Shown: piece after piece, positions 1-7,823 of the stretch
Layout of the letters: every line of letters begins with the position of its first letter
Numbering within the stretch: the stretch's first letter is position 1
Assembly (NCBI GenBank): GCA_035514535.1
Contig: DATKAZ010000097.1
Span: 1-40,837, forward strand
DNA length: 40,837 nucleotides
Reading direction: 5' to 3'
Origin: XN24 sp035514535
Lineage (GTDB): Bacteria; Pseudomonadota; Gammaproteobacteria; Steroidobacterales; XN24
Notes under the pieces: generated by a model
Databases searched by the model: none
What the model was told of the DNA's origin: nothing
The model's input: only the letters and a program-made list of their open reading frames with translations
Position numbers and translations under genes: made by a program

Positions 1-765
1 TCCGTCGACCTGCCGCCGATCCGCACGGCGCTGGAGGAGGCGGGCATCGATCGCAGCGTCGTGCAGCACTTCGGCAGCTCGCGCGAAGTCACCGTGCAGC
101 TGCTCGCCGAGGAAGGCGCGGACCCGAGCGAGACGCGCGACCGGATCATGGAGCTGCTGCGCAGCGTGGATGCCGGCGCCCAGTTGCGGCGCGTGGAGTT
201 CGTCGGCCCGCAGGTCGGGCGCGAGCTGGCGGAGCAGGGCGGCCTGGCTGCGCTGTTTGCGCTGCTGATGATCCTCGCCTACATTTCGTTCCGCTTCCAG
301 TGGAAGTTCTCGCTCGGCGCGGTCGCTGCGCTGGTGCACGACGTCATCATCACGCTCGGATTCTTCTCGGTGCTGCAGCTGGCCTTCGACCTCGCGGTGC
401 TCGCGGCGCTGCTGGCCGTGATCGGCTACTCGCTGAACGACACCATCGTCATCTTCGATCGCATCCGCGAAAACATGCTGAAGATGCGTCGCAAGTCGAC
501 CGAAGACGTCATGAACGCCTCCCTCAACCAGACCCTCTCGCGCACCATCATGACCGGCGTGACGACGCTGATGGTGCTGCTGGCGCTGTATTTCCTCGGC
601 GGCGAGGCGATTGCCGGGTTTTCGATTGCGCTGATCATCGGCGTGCTGGTCGGCACGTACTCGTCCATCTACATCGCGAGCGCGGCCGCGCTGGCGCTGA
701 AAGTGACCACGATCGACCTGATCCCGCCGCAGTCGAAAGACGACGAGTTCGACGCGGTTCCCTAG
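1..765 (+). CDS. secF: SecF, protein translocase subunit (5' end missing)
   Basis: SecF works with SecD in the inner membrane and uses the proton gradient to help SecYEG release and pull exported proteins into the periplasm. The reading frame is open from base 1, so the N-terminus with the first membrane helix lies outside the window; 254 codons are visible. The visible part starts in the periplasmic domain, followed by hydrophobic helices from about visible residue 81 onward. The diagnostic SecD/SecF helix-4 stretch GYSLNDTIVIFDRIREN is at about visible residues 142-158. The tail after the last helix is short and charged (QSKDDEF), as usual. secD is expected just upstream. The gene converges on suhB. 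The GTG at 61 is an internal codon, not a start. Assignment is secure. Confidence 0.95.
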   Translation, partial: SVDLPPIRTALEEAGIDRSVVQHFGSSREVTVQLLAEEGADPSETRDRIMELLRSVDAGAQLRRVEFVGPQVGRELAEQGGLAALFALLMILAYISFRFQWKFSLGAVAALVHDVIITLGFFSVLQLAFDLAVLAALLAVIGYSLNDTIVIFDRIRENMLKMRRKSTEDVMNASLNQTLSRTIMTGVTTLMVLLALYFLGGEAIAGFSIALIIGVLVGTYSSIYIASAAALALKVTTIDLIPPQSKDDEFDAVP

Positions 766-767
766 GG

Positions 768-792
768 GCCGCCATCGGTGGCGTTGTCTTTT
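768..792 (+). terminator. Probable intrinsic terminator of secF
   Basis: Immediately after the secF stop is a 6-bp stem (768-773 with 777-782, one G-T pair) with a 3-base loop, followed by a T-rich run ending in TTTT at 789-792. A second, longer pairing (GGCCGCC at 767-773 with GGCGGCC at 793-799) overlaps the stop codons of both convergent genes, so the hairpin could also separate secF from suhB. Stem stability is judged by eye only. Confidence 0.45.
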
Positions 793-798
793 GGCGGC

Positions 799-1599
799 CT
801 AGCCGCGCAGCTCGGCCGTGAGATGCGGCTCGATGAGTTGCAGCAGCGCCTCGTGGATCTTGGGGTTGCCCGTCACGATGTTGCCGCTCTGCTGCCAACC
901 GTCGCGGCCCGCGAGGTCGCTGACGAGGCCGCCACACTCCTGGATCATCAGCACGCCGGCGGCGACGTCCCAGATGTTGAGGCCGATTTCCCAGAAGCCG
1001 TCGAGCCGGCCCGCGGCGACATAGGCGAGGTCGAGCGCCGCGGCCCCCGGGCGGCGCACGCCGGACGTTGCGCGCATCGCGTCTTTCAGCATGGCCATGT
1101 AGGCGTCGAGCCAGTCCAAGTCCTGCCGGTAGGGATAACCCGTACCGACCAGCGACTTCTCCAGCAGGCGCGTGTCGCTGACGCGCATGCGTCGCCCGTC
1201 GACCGTCGCGCCGGTGCCGCGGCTGGCCGTGAACAGCTCGTTTCGCAACGGGTCGAAAATGACGCCGTGCTCGAGGCGGCCGCGGTGCATCACGGCGATC
1301 GACACGCAGAACACCGGGAAGCCGTGCAGGAAGTTGGTCGTGCCGTCGAGCGGATCGATGATCCAGACGTACTCGGCATCGCCGCTGGCGCCGCTTTCCT
1401 CGGCGAGGAAGGCGTGGTCCGGATAGCTCCGCTGCACCGTGCGGATGATGTCCTGCTCGGCCATGCGGTCCACTTCGCTGACGAAGTCGTTGCGACCCTT
1501 CGAGTCGACCTTGATCGCGTCGAGCTGGTTGATGTGGCGGACGATGAGGTCGCCGGCGCGGCGCGCGGCGCGGACGCCGATATTCAACAGGGGATGCAT
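799..1599 (-). CDS. suhB: Inositol-1-monophosphatase family protein SuhB
   Basis: Magnesium-dependent phosphatase of the inositol monophosphatase family. In E. coli SuhB also joins the ribosomal RNA antitermination complex, and that role is plausible here but not readable from sequence. The 266-residue length is normal. Metal-binding and catalytic signatures are visible: LAEES with E67, then WIIDPLDGTTNF with D82 and D85 (residues 79-90), and the C-terminal motif IWDVAAGVLMIQECGG with D211. The ATG start at 1597-1599 is supported by an excellent GGAGGAGA Shine-Dalgarno about 7 bases upstream. The gene is transcribed towards secF and diverges from trmJ, as is common in Xanthomonadales-like genomes. 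Confidence 0.95.
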   Translation of the reverse strand: MHPLLNIGVRAARRAGDLIVRHINQLDAIKVDSKGRNDFVSEVDRMAEQDIIRTVQRSYPDHAFLAEESGASGDAEYVWIIDPLDGTTNFLHGFPVFCVSIAVMHRGRLEHGVIFDPLRNELFTASRGTGATVDGRRMRVSDTRLLEKSLVGTGYPYRQDLDWLDAYMAMLKDAMRATSGVRRPGAAALDLAYVAAGRLDGFWEIGLNIWDVAAGVLMIQECGGLVSDLAGRDGWQQSGNIVTGNPKIHEALLQLIEPHLTAELRG

Positions 1600-1706
1600 G
1601 GGTTTCTCCTCCGGCCGGGCGAGGCAGGTTGCCCTGCCGCACCAGAGCCGGCAACAGCCGGTTAGAATAACAACTCGCCCAGCTTTCTGCAGGCATTTCG
1701 CAACCC

Positions 1707-2468
1707 ATGAGCATTCCCGTCCGCATCGTGCTGGTCGGCACGACCCATCCTGGCAACATCGGCGCGGCGGCGCGCGCCATGCGCACCATGGGCCTCGAGC
1801 GGCTCAGCCTGGTCGCGCCACGCGAGTTCCCGAGCGCCGAGGCCACCGCGCGGGCCGCCGGTGCGGACGCAGTGCTGGAGCAGGCGCGGATGTTTGCGAC
1901 CCTTGCCGAGGCCCTCGCCGGCTGCCGCTACGTGGTCGGCGCGAGCGCGCGCCTGCGTGCATTGCCCTTTGCGACCGTCGGCCCGCGCGAGGCCGCACCG
2001 CGCCTCATCGCCGAGAGCCAGCATGGCGAGGCCGCGGTCGTGTTCGGCCGCGAGAGCAGCGGCCTGAGCAACGACGAGCTGGCGAGTTGCCACGCGCTGC
2101 TGCATATCCCGAGCGACGCCGGGTACCGCTCGCTGAACCTGGGCATGGCGGTGCAGATCGTGGCCTACGAATTGCGTCTTGCCATGCTGGCCGCCACCGC
2201 GGCCGGGCCGGCGGCGGAGCGTCGCGATCCGCTGGCGTCGGTGGATGAACTCGAGCATTTCTACGGCCACCTGGAGCGCACCCTGGTCGCCGCGGGCTTC
2301 CTGAACCCGGCCAATCCGCGCCACCTGATGCTGCGGCTCCGCCGGCTGTTCAACCGGGCGCTCCCGGAGGAAAAGGAAGTCAGGATCCTGCGCGGCATTC
2401 TCAGCGCCCTCGCGCCGCGCGGCGGCGATGAAGCGGAGGATGAGGCACCGGACGGCCGGACGCGTTAA
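1707..2468 (+). CDS. trmJ: TrmJ, tRNA (cytidine/uridine-2'-O-)-methyltransferase
   Basis: SPOUT-class enzyme that 2'-O-methylates nucleotide 32 in the anticodon loop of several tRNAs using S-adenosylmethionine. The N-terminus VRIVLVGTTHPGNIGAAARA (residues 5-24) is the family hallmark. The trefoil-knot cofactor site is seen as VVFGRESSGLSNDEL (residues 111-125) and IPSDAGYRSLNLGMAVQIV (134-152). A C-terminal helical extension to residue 253 fits TrmJ rather than the shorter TrmL. The gene sits 36 bases before the cysteine desulfurase gene on the same strand, so co-transcription with the isc cassette is likely. It diverges from suhB across about 107 bases; a -10-like TAGAAT lies at 1663-1668 but no convincing -35 was found. 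Confidence 0.93.
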   Translation: MSIPVRIVLVGTTHPGNIGAAARAMRTMGLERLSLVAPREFPSAEATARAAGADAVLEQARMFATLAEALAGCRYVVGASARLRALPFATVGPREAAPRLIAESQHGEAAVVFGRESSGLSNDELASCHALLHIPSDAGYRSLNLGMAVQIVAYELRLAMLAATAAGPAAERRDPLASVDELEHFYGHLERTLVAAGFLNPANPRHLMLRLRRLFNRALPEEKEVRILRGILSALAPRGGDEAEDEAPDGRTR

Positions 2469-2504
2469 GGTATCGGGAGGCCCCGCCCGGCCACAGCCAC
2501 CGCC

Positions 2505-3701
2505 ATGACAGAGATCAGCACGCCAATTTATTTCGACTACGCCGCGACCACCCCGGTGGACGAGCGCGTGGTGCGTTGCATGGTCGAGTGCCTTGGGCGG
2601 GGCGGCTGTTTCGCGAATCCCGCTTCGAGTTCCCATGCGCCCGGGCGCGCCGCGCGTGGCCGGGTCGAGGCGGCGCGCCGCGAGGTCGCGGCGCTGGTCG
2701 GCGCGGGCCCCACGGAGATCATCTGGACCTCGGGCGCGACCGAGTCGAACAACCTCGCCATCAAGGGCGCGGCGCACTTCCATGCCGACCGCGGCCGCCA
2801 CATCGTCACGTCCCGGACGGAACACAAGGCCGTCCTTGACACCTGCCGCCAGCTGGAGAAAGAAGGCTGGCAGGTCAGTTACGTGACGCCGGGCGCCGGC
2901 GGCATCACCACGGTTGCGGAGATCGAGCCCGCGCTGCGCAAGGACACGGTGCTGGTCTCGGTCATGTACGTGAACAACGAGATCGGCACGATCAATGACG
3001 TCGCGCCGATCGGCCGGCTGTGCCGCGAACGGGGCGTGCTGTTTCACGTCGACGCCGCCCAGGCGGCCGGCAAGATCCCGGTGGACGTCGACGCGCTCTG
3101 CGCCGACCTGCTGTCCGTCTCCGCGCACAAGGTCTACGGGCCCAAGGGCGCCGGGGCCTTGTACCTGCGGGGCAGCCCCAGGAGCCGCCTCGAGCCGCTG
3201 ATCCACGGCGGCGGGCACGAGTGGGGCATGCGCTCCGGCACCCTCGCGACGCACCAGATCGCCGGGATGGGCGAGGCCTTCAGAATTGCGGTGCTCGAAC
3301 AGGACGCCGAGGCCGAGCGGCTGCGCGCGCTGCGCGAGCGCCTGTGGAGCGGCCTCGTGGGCCTCGGCGGCGTGCATCTCAACGGCGATGCCGAGCGGCG
3401 CGTGGCGGGGATGCTGAACGTGAGTTTCGAGGGCGTGGAGGGCGAGAGCCTGCTGTTTGCACTGCGGGACCTGGCCTTGTCCAGCGGTTCGGCCTGCACT
3501 TCGGCGAGCCGCGAGGCTTCGTACGTGCTGCGCGCCCTCGGGCGGGAAGACCAGCTGGCGCAGAGTTCGCTGCGCTTCAGCCTCGGGCGTTTCAGCACCG
3601 TCGAGGAGGTGGATTACGCGGTCCGCCTCGTGCGGGAACAGGTGGACCGGCTGCGCGCCCTCGGGCCCGGCGGCGGCGCGTCACAGCAGGAGGCGATGTA
3701 A
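2505..3701 (+). CDS. iscS: Cysteine desulfurase, IscS-like
   Basis: PLP enzyme that takes sulfur from L-cysteine as a persulfide for iron-sulfur clusters and thio-modifications. Class V aminotransferase fold: N-terminal IYFDYAATTPVD, SRTEH with H107, HVDAAQAAGKIPVD, the PLP lysine in SVSAHKVYGPKG (K209), and the catalytic loop cysteine in SSGSACTSASREASYVL (C331). The long mobile loop marks group I (IscS/NifS) desulfurases. At 398 residues it is near normal length, but the C-terminus reads LGPGGGASQQEAM. It lacks the conserved IscS tail, ending in EWAHH in E. coli, that helps dock IscU. No iscR precedes it and no hscBA or fdx follows. The next gene starts 2 bases after the stop, so translation is probably coupled. 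Confidence 0.93.
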   Translation: MTEISTPIYFDYAATTPVDERVVRCMVECLGRGGCFANPASSSHAPGRAARGRVEAARREVAALVGAGPTEIIWTSGATESNNLAIKGAAHFHADRGRHIVTSRTEHKAVLDTCRQLEKEGWQVSYVTPGAGGITTVAEIEPALRKDTVLVSVMYVNNEIGTINDVAPIGRLCRERGVLFHVDAAQAAGKIPVDVDALCADLLSVSAHKVYGPKGAGALYLRGSPRSRLEPLIHGGGHEWGMRSGTLATHQIAGMGEAFRIAVLEQDAEAERLRALRERLWSGLVGLGGVHLNGDAERRVAGMLNVSFEGVEGESLLFALRDLALSSGSACTSASREASYVLRALGREDQLAQSSLRFSLGRFSTVEEVDYAVRLVREQVDRLRALGPGGGASQQEAM

Positions 3702-3703
3702 CG

Positions 3704-4096
3704 ATGCAGGCGGATATACTGGAATACAGCGGCGAGGTGCGCCATCGTTTCGAGACGGCGCCGCGTCACGGGCGGATCCTTGCGGCTCACGCGGAGCGCA
3801 TGGCCGGCGGTGCCGGGGACGCGCAGCGCGGTGTGCGCGTGGAGTTCGAGGCGCGCGTGCGCGACGGGCGCATCGTGGAGTGCCGCTTCCGCGCCTACGG
3901 TTGCCCGCACGTCATCGCCGCCGCCTCGTGGGTCGCCGAGCATGCGGAAGGCCGCGAAGCCGGGGATGCGGAGTGGCTCGATCCGCTGCGGATCGCGGCG
4001 CTGCTCGAGGCGCCGGCCCACAAGCTCGGCAACCTGCTGGTCGTGGAGGACGCCTTCCGCGCCTGTATCGCGCAGCGGCAAGGCGCGGTACGCTGA
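3704..4096 (+). CDS. IscU-like scaffold protein lacking two cluster cysteines
   Basis: 130-residue protein with the IscU/NifU N-terminal fold. Similarity is clearest in IVECRFRAYGCPHVIAAASW (residues 57-76), matching the IscU segment around its second cysteine, and in LLVVEDAFRACIAQ (111-124), matching the last helix. IscU holds its cluster with three cysteines and an aspartate. Here the first position is alanine (GGAGD, A37, with D39 kept), the second cysteine is kept (C67), and the third His-Cys pair is replaced by Gly-Asn (HKLGN, N110). C60 and C121 are at non-canonical places. It lies between iscS and iscA in one tight operon, so a role with the desulfurase is likely. It cannot be assumed to assemble [2Fe-2S] as classical IscU does. 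The ATG at 3704 follows the iscS stop directly; the open frame upstream is a shadow of iscS. Confidence 0.8.
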   Translation: MQADILEYSGEVRHRFETAPRHGRILAAHAERMAGGAGDAQRGVRVEFEARVRDGRIVECRFRAYGCPHVIAAASWVAEHAEGREAGDAEWLDPLRIAALLEAPAHKLGNLLVVEDAFRACIAQRQGAVR

Positions 4097-4151
4097 ATAG
4101 TTACCGGGCCGGTGAAGCGGCCCTGGAAATGAACTGGAGGACGGAACGAAT

Positions 4152-4475
4152 ATGGCGATTACCCTGACGGAATCGGCCGCTGAGCGGGTCAAGAGTTACC
4201 TGGAACGACGTGGCGGCGGCGCGGGCATCCGCCTGGGCGTGAAGCGCACCGGGTGCTCGGGCTGGGCCTATATCGTTGACTATGCTGACGATATCGGCGG
4301 TGATGACGTCGTTTTCGAGGATCGGGAGGTGCGGGTATTCGTGGCGCCCGAGCACCTGAAACTGATCGACGGTACCGAGGTCGATTTCGTGAAGCAGGGC
4401 CTTAACGAGGCCTTTCGCTTCCGCAATCCGAACGTCAAGGGCGAATGCGGCTGCGGCGAAAGCTTCAGCGTCTGA
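4152..4475 (+). CDS. iscA: IscA/ErpA-type iron-sulfur carrier
   Basis: A-type carrier that receives and delivers iron-sulfur clusters to target apoproteins in the cytoplasm. It has the normal length (107 residues) and all three conserved cysteines: C35 in the KRTGCSGWAY motif, and C99 and C101 in the C-terminal GECGCGESF. MAITLTESAAERVKSYL is a typical start for the family. An AACTGGAGGA ribosome site precedes the ATG. It is third in the iscS / IscU-like / iscA cluster. IscA and ErpA cannot be told apart with certainty by eye; the cluster position favours IscA. Confidence 0.92.
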   Translation: MAITLTESAAERVKSYLERRGGGAGIRLGVKRTGCSGWAYIVDYADDIGGDDVVFEDREVRVFVAPEHLKLIDGTEVDFVKQGLNEAFRFRNPNVKGECGCGESFSV

Positions 4476-4607
4476 TTGTACGCCCGGTTCCCGGGGCTTA
4501 AGATAATCCGTTCCGCTCCGCTCTGATGCGCGGCGGAGGTTGTGGCCGCAGCGTGCGGATTTGCAACGTTTTTCGGCCCGGAATCACTCTGCAACCAAGG
4601 GAACCCC

Positions 4608-5039
4608 ATGGCGATCGAGCGCACGTTATCCATCATCAAGCCCGATGGCGTCCAGAAAAACCTGATCGGCGAGGTCTATCGACGCTTCGAGTCGGGCGGG
4701 CTGCGGATCGTCGCGGCGCACATGGCCCACCTCTCCCCTGCAGACGCCGGCGCATTCTACGCGGTGCACCAGGAGCGGCCGTTTTATAACGACCTGGTGT
4801 CCTACATGACGTCGGGACCGGTGATGGTGAGCGTGCTCGAGGGCGAGAACGCCGTGGCGCGGCATCGCGAGATCATGGGCGCGACCGATCCCGCCAAGGC
4901 CGACAAGGGCACCATCCGCGCGGATTTCGCGGACAGCATCGAGGAAAACGTCGTGCACGGCTCCGACGGCCCGGACACGGCCCGCCAGGAGATCGCGTTT
5001 TTTTTCGCCGGCACCGACATTTGCCCGAGGACCCGCTGA
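4608..5039 (+). CDS. ndk: Nucleoside diphosphate kinase
   Basis: Transfers the gamma phosphate between nucleoside triphosphates and diphosphates via a phosphohistidine, balancing NTP and dNTP pools. 143 residues, the family norm. N-terminal TLSIIKPDGVQKNLIG binds the nucleotide, and the active-site histidine is H117 in ENVVHGSDGPDTA. The start is the ATG at 4608, preceded by AAGGGAA; the frame is open further upstream but that part has no family similarity. An eight-T run (4998-5005) near the 3' end is a spot where sequencing or polymerase slippage could shift the frame, but the frame is intact here. It begins the conserved ndk-rlmN-pilW-rodZ run. Confidence 0.96.
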   Translation: MAIERTLSIIKPDGVQKNLIGEVYRRFESGGLRIVAAHMAHLSPADAGAFYAVHQERPFYNDLVSYMTSGPVMVSVLEGENAVARHREIMGATDPAKADKGTIRADFADSIEENVVHGSDGPDTARQEIAFFFAGTDICPRTR

Positions 5040-5046
5040 GCGGACC

Positions 5047-6153
5047 ATGAACGAAGCGCGCGTCAACCTGCTCGGCCTGTCCCGCGAGGGACTGGAAGAA
5101 TTTTTCGTCGGCCTCGGCGAGAAACCCTTCCGCGCGCGCCAGCTGATGAGCTGGATGTACCGCTTCGGCATCGCGGACTTCGAGCGCATGACCGATATCT
5201 CGAAGGCGTTGCGCGGCAAGCTCGCCGCAATCGCGGAGATCAGGACACCGGAGATACGCTCGCTGCACAATGCCGCCGACGACACGCGCAAGTGGATGCT
5301 GTCCATGGACGGCGGCCAGGCGATCGAGACGGTGTTCATTCCCGAGCCCGCGCGCGGCACGCTGTGCATATCCAGCCAGGTCGGCTGCGCGATGGACTGC
5401 GATTTCTGCGCCACCGGCAAGCAGGGCTTCAACCGCAATCTCTCGGCAGCGGAAATCGTCGGCCAGGTCTGGCTCGCCAATCGCGAGCTCGGCTACCGGC
5501 ACGACGGCGATCGCATCGTTACCAATGTCGTCTTCATGGGCATGGGCGAGCCGCTCGCCAACTACCGCAACGTAGTGCCGGCCGTCCAGGTGCTGGTCGA
5601 CGACTTCGGCTTCAACATCTCGCGCCGCCGCGTGACGGTCAGCACTTCCGGCCTCGTGCCGCAAATGGATCGCCTCGGCGAGGAATGCAACGTCGCGCTG
5701 GCTGTCTCGCTGCACGCGGCGGATGACGCCTTGCGCGACGCGCTGGTACCGATCAATCGCCGCCACCCGATCGGCGAACTGCTGGACGCATGCTGGCGCT
5801 ACGCGGAGCGCGGCGCGGGTCGGCACATCACCTTCGAGTACGTGATGCTCGACGGCGTCAACGACCGGGAAGAGGACATGCGGCGCCTCGCCAGGCTGCT
5901 CGGCCACCGTCCCGCGAAAGTGAACCTGATCCCGTTCAATCCGTTCCCGGGCACGGCGTACCGGCGCTCGCCGCTCGAGGTCATCGAGCGCGGCCGGGAG
6001 TTCCTGTTGCGCAAGGGGATCCGCACGACGATCCGGCGCACGCGCGGGGATGACATCGACGCCGCCTGTGGCCAGCTGGCAGGGCAGGTCAACGACCGGG
6101 TGCGTTCCAGGCTCGGCAGCAAGCTCGTGAGCATCTCGGCGAGGGCGTCGTGA
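5047..6153 (+). CDS. rlmN: RlmN, dual-specificity 23S rRNA/tRNA adenine-C2 methyltransferase
   Basis: Radical SAM enzyme that makes 2-methyladenosine at position 2503 of 23S rRNA and at position 37 of some tRNAs, supporting decoding accuracy. The radical SAM cluster motif CxxxCxxC is C114, C118, C121 in QVGCAMDCDFCATGKQGF. The C-terminal cysteine that carries the methyl group in this family is C341 (DIDAACGQL). 368 residues is normal. The segment FMGMGEPLANYRNV is the typical SAM-binding GEP motif. It begins 7 bases after ndk, and its stop overlaps the start of pilW. Confidence 0.96.
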   Translation: MNEARVNLLGLSREGLEEFFVGLGEKPFRARQLMSWMYRFGIADFERMTDISKALRGKLAAIAEIRTPEIRSLHNAADDTRKWMLSMDGGQAIETVFIPEPARGTLCISSQVGCAMDCDFCATGKQGFNRNLSAAEIVGQVWLANRELGYRHDGDRIVTNVVFMGMGEPLANYRNVVPAVQVLVDDFGFNISRRRVTVSTSGLVPQMDRLGEECNVALAVSLHAADDALRDALVPINRRHPIGELLDACWRYAERGAGRHITFEYVMLDGVNDREEDMRRLARLLGHRPAKVNLIPFNPFPGTAYRRSPLEVIERGREFLLRKGIRTTIRRTRGDDIDAACGQLAGQVNDRVRSRLGSKLVSISARAS

Positions 6154-6893
6154 TGCTGCGCATCGTGCTGCTGCTGGCGCTTGGCGTGCTGGCCGCGGGC
6201 TGCAGCAGCACGGGGCGCGACAGCCGCGTGTCCGACAAGGAAGCGGCGCGTTTCAACGTACAGCTCGGCATGAGTTACATGCAGCGCGGCGACCTCGAGG
6301 GCGCGCGCGAGAAGCTCGAGCGTGCCTTGCAGCAGGATGCCTCGTTGCCGGCCGCGCACGCGGCGCTGGGAATTCTTTATGAGCGGGTGGGCGATTCGCG
6401 CCGTGCGCAGGAGCATCTGCAACGCGCCACGCGCCTGGCTCCCGACGACCCGAACATGCTGAACAATTACGGTGGATTTCTCTGCCGCAAGGGCGAATAC
6501 CGGGAAGGCATACGCCATTTCGAGCTGGCTGCGGCCAACGCCTACTACCGGACACCCGAGGCGGCGCTCACCAATGCGGGCGTCTGCGCCCGGCGGATTC
6601 CGGATTTTGAGGCCGCGGAAGACTACCTGCGGCGCGCGCTCGACGTGAACCGCAATTACGCGGAGGCGCTGCTGCAGTTGGCCGATCTCAGCTTCGAACG
6701 GGATCGCGTGCTGCAGGCGCGCGCGTTCCTGCAGCGCTACGAGGCGGTGGGGCCGGCCACGGCCGATACGCTGGCGCTCGGATACCGCATCGAGACGGCG
6801 GCCGGCAACTCGCAGGTCGCGCAGGAGTATGCCGTGCGGCTGCGCAAGGACTTTCCCGACTCCCGCGAGGCGAGGAGCACCGGTCGTGAGTGA
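6150..6893 (+). CDS. pilW: PilW/PilF, type IV pilus biogenesis lipoprotein with TPRs
   Basis: Outer-membrane pilotin-like lipoprotein that helps the PilQ secretin assemble and stabilises type IV pili. The N-terminus has a lipoprotein signal, LLLALGVLAAGC, with the lipidated cysteine at about residue 18. The rest is tetratricopeptide repeats (AHAALGILYERVGDSRRAQE, MLNNYGGFLCRKGEYREG and later copies), 247 residues in all. Start is GTG 6150 or ATG 6153; both overlap the rlmN stop, so translation is coupled. Its place between rlmN and rodZ is standard for gammaproteobacteria with type IV pili. No other pilus gene is in the window. Confidence 0.9.
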   Translation: MMLRIVLLLALGVLAAGCSSTGRDSRVSDKEAARFNVQLGMSYMQRGDLEGAREKLERALQQDASLPAAHAALGILYERVGDSRRAQEHLQRATRLAPDDPNMLNNYGGFLCRKGEYREGIRHFELAAANAYYRTPEAALTNAGVCARRIPDFEAAEDYLRRALDVNRNYAEALLQLADLSFERDRVLQARAFLQRYEAVGPATADTLALGYRIETAAGNSQVAQEYAVRLRKDFPDSREARSTGRE

Positions 6894-7809
6894 TACCACC
6901 GCATCGCCGGCGGGCGCGTCCCGCGCCACGCAGTTTTCACCGGGCGAGCAGTTGCGCGCCGCGCGCGAGCGTGCGGGGTGGACGCAGGAGAGGCTGGCGG
7001 CCGAACTTTGCCTGCCGGTCGAGCGCCTGCGCGCGCTGGAGCTCGATGAGCACGCGAGCTTCGGCGGCGTCGTCTACGTGCGCGGCTACCTGCGGCGTGC
7101 GGCCGGGCTGCTCGGCGTGTCGCCACAGGAGTTGATCGCCGCCTACGAGTCCGCCTGCGATGCCGCGAATCCGGCCGAGATCGTGCCCAGCCTGCCACCC
7201 GGTAACCTGCCACGCCGCGGTCCGCCCGAATGGCTCGGGCCCGCTGCCGGCGCCGCGGCCCTCATGGCGGTGATCGGCTCCACGTGGTGGCTGCTGGGAC
7301 CTTCCGGGGACGGCGCATCGACGGCGGACTCGGCGCCGGCACCGGCTGCGCTCGAGTTCACCGCGGCGGAGGAGCCGCGCGTGGCGAGCGTCGACCCCGT
7401 GCCGCGGGCGCCAGAGCCGGAGCCGGCCATGCCCGCCGGCGATGCCGCGCAGGACGAATTGCCGGCCGCGGCGGCGCCATCGCCGTCGCAGGTCGTCGAG
7501 CGGCCGCGCACGGAAGTGACGGTCGTCGCGACGCAGGAACTGGCGGCTCCGCCGCCGGGCACGGTCGAGCTGCGCTTCGAGTTCAGCGAGGATTGCTGGC
7601 TGGAAGTCGTGGATGCCGAGGACCGGCAGCTGGCCTATCGGCTGCATCGCAGCGGCGACGTGGCACGCCTGCGCGGCACGGCGCCGATCGCGGTGTTCCT
7701 CGGCAATGCGGACGGCGCGCGCCTCACGGTCGACGGCACGGCGGTACCGGTGCGCCCTGCGCGACGTGACGGCACGGCGCGCCTTACGGTCGGCGGCGGC
7801 GCCGGCTGA
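6886..7809 (+). CDS. rodZ: RodZ-like cell-shape protein (HTH, one TM helix, periplasmic domain)
   Basis: Membrane protein that links MreB filaments to the elongation machinery. Cytoplasmic Xre-type helix-turn-helix at about residues 20-90 (EQLRAARERAGWTQERLAAE, then VVYVRGYLRRAAGLLGV), a single transmembrane helix at about 119-138, a long Ala/Pro-rich periplasmic linker, and a C-terminal beta domain (VELRFEFSEDCWLEVVD to the end) of the DUF4115 type. The start is taken as GTG 6886, which overlaps the pilW stop and begins MSDTTASPAG. An in-frame ATG at 6829 would lie deep inside pilW and is rejected. In many gammaproteobacteria ispG follows rodZ; here hisS follows directly. Confidence 0.88.
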   Translation: MSDTTASPAGASRATQFSPGEQLRAARERAGWTQERLAAELCLPVERLRALELDEHASFGGVVYVRGYLRRAAGLLGVSPQELIAAYESACDAANPAEIVPSLPPGNLPRRGPPEWLGPAAGAAALMAVIGSTWWLLGPSGDGASTADSAPAPAALEFTAAEEPRVASVDPVPRAPEPEPAMPAGDAAQDELPAAAAPSPSQVVERPRTEVTVVATQELAAPPPGTVELRFEFSEDCWLEVVDAEDRQLAYRLHRSGDVARLRGTAPIAVFLGNADGARLTVDGTAVPVRPARRDGTARLTVGGGAG

Positions 7810-7823
7810 CACAGGGGGTTCGC

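Noticed and set aside
1662..3377. 571-codon minus-strand ORF opposite trmJ and iscS
   Set aside because: Antisense shadow caused by GC-biased codons; it has no family features, and both plus-strand genes are certain.
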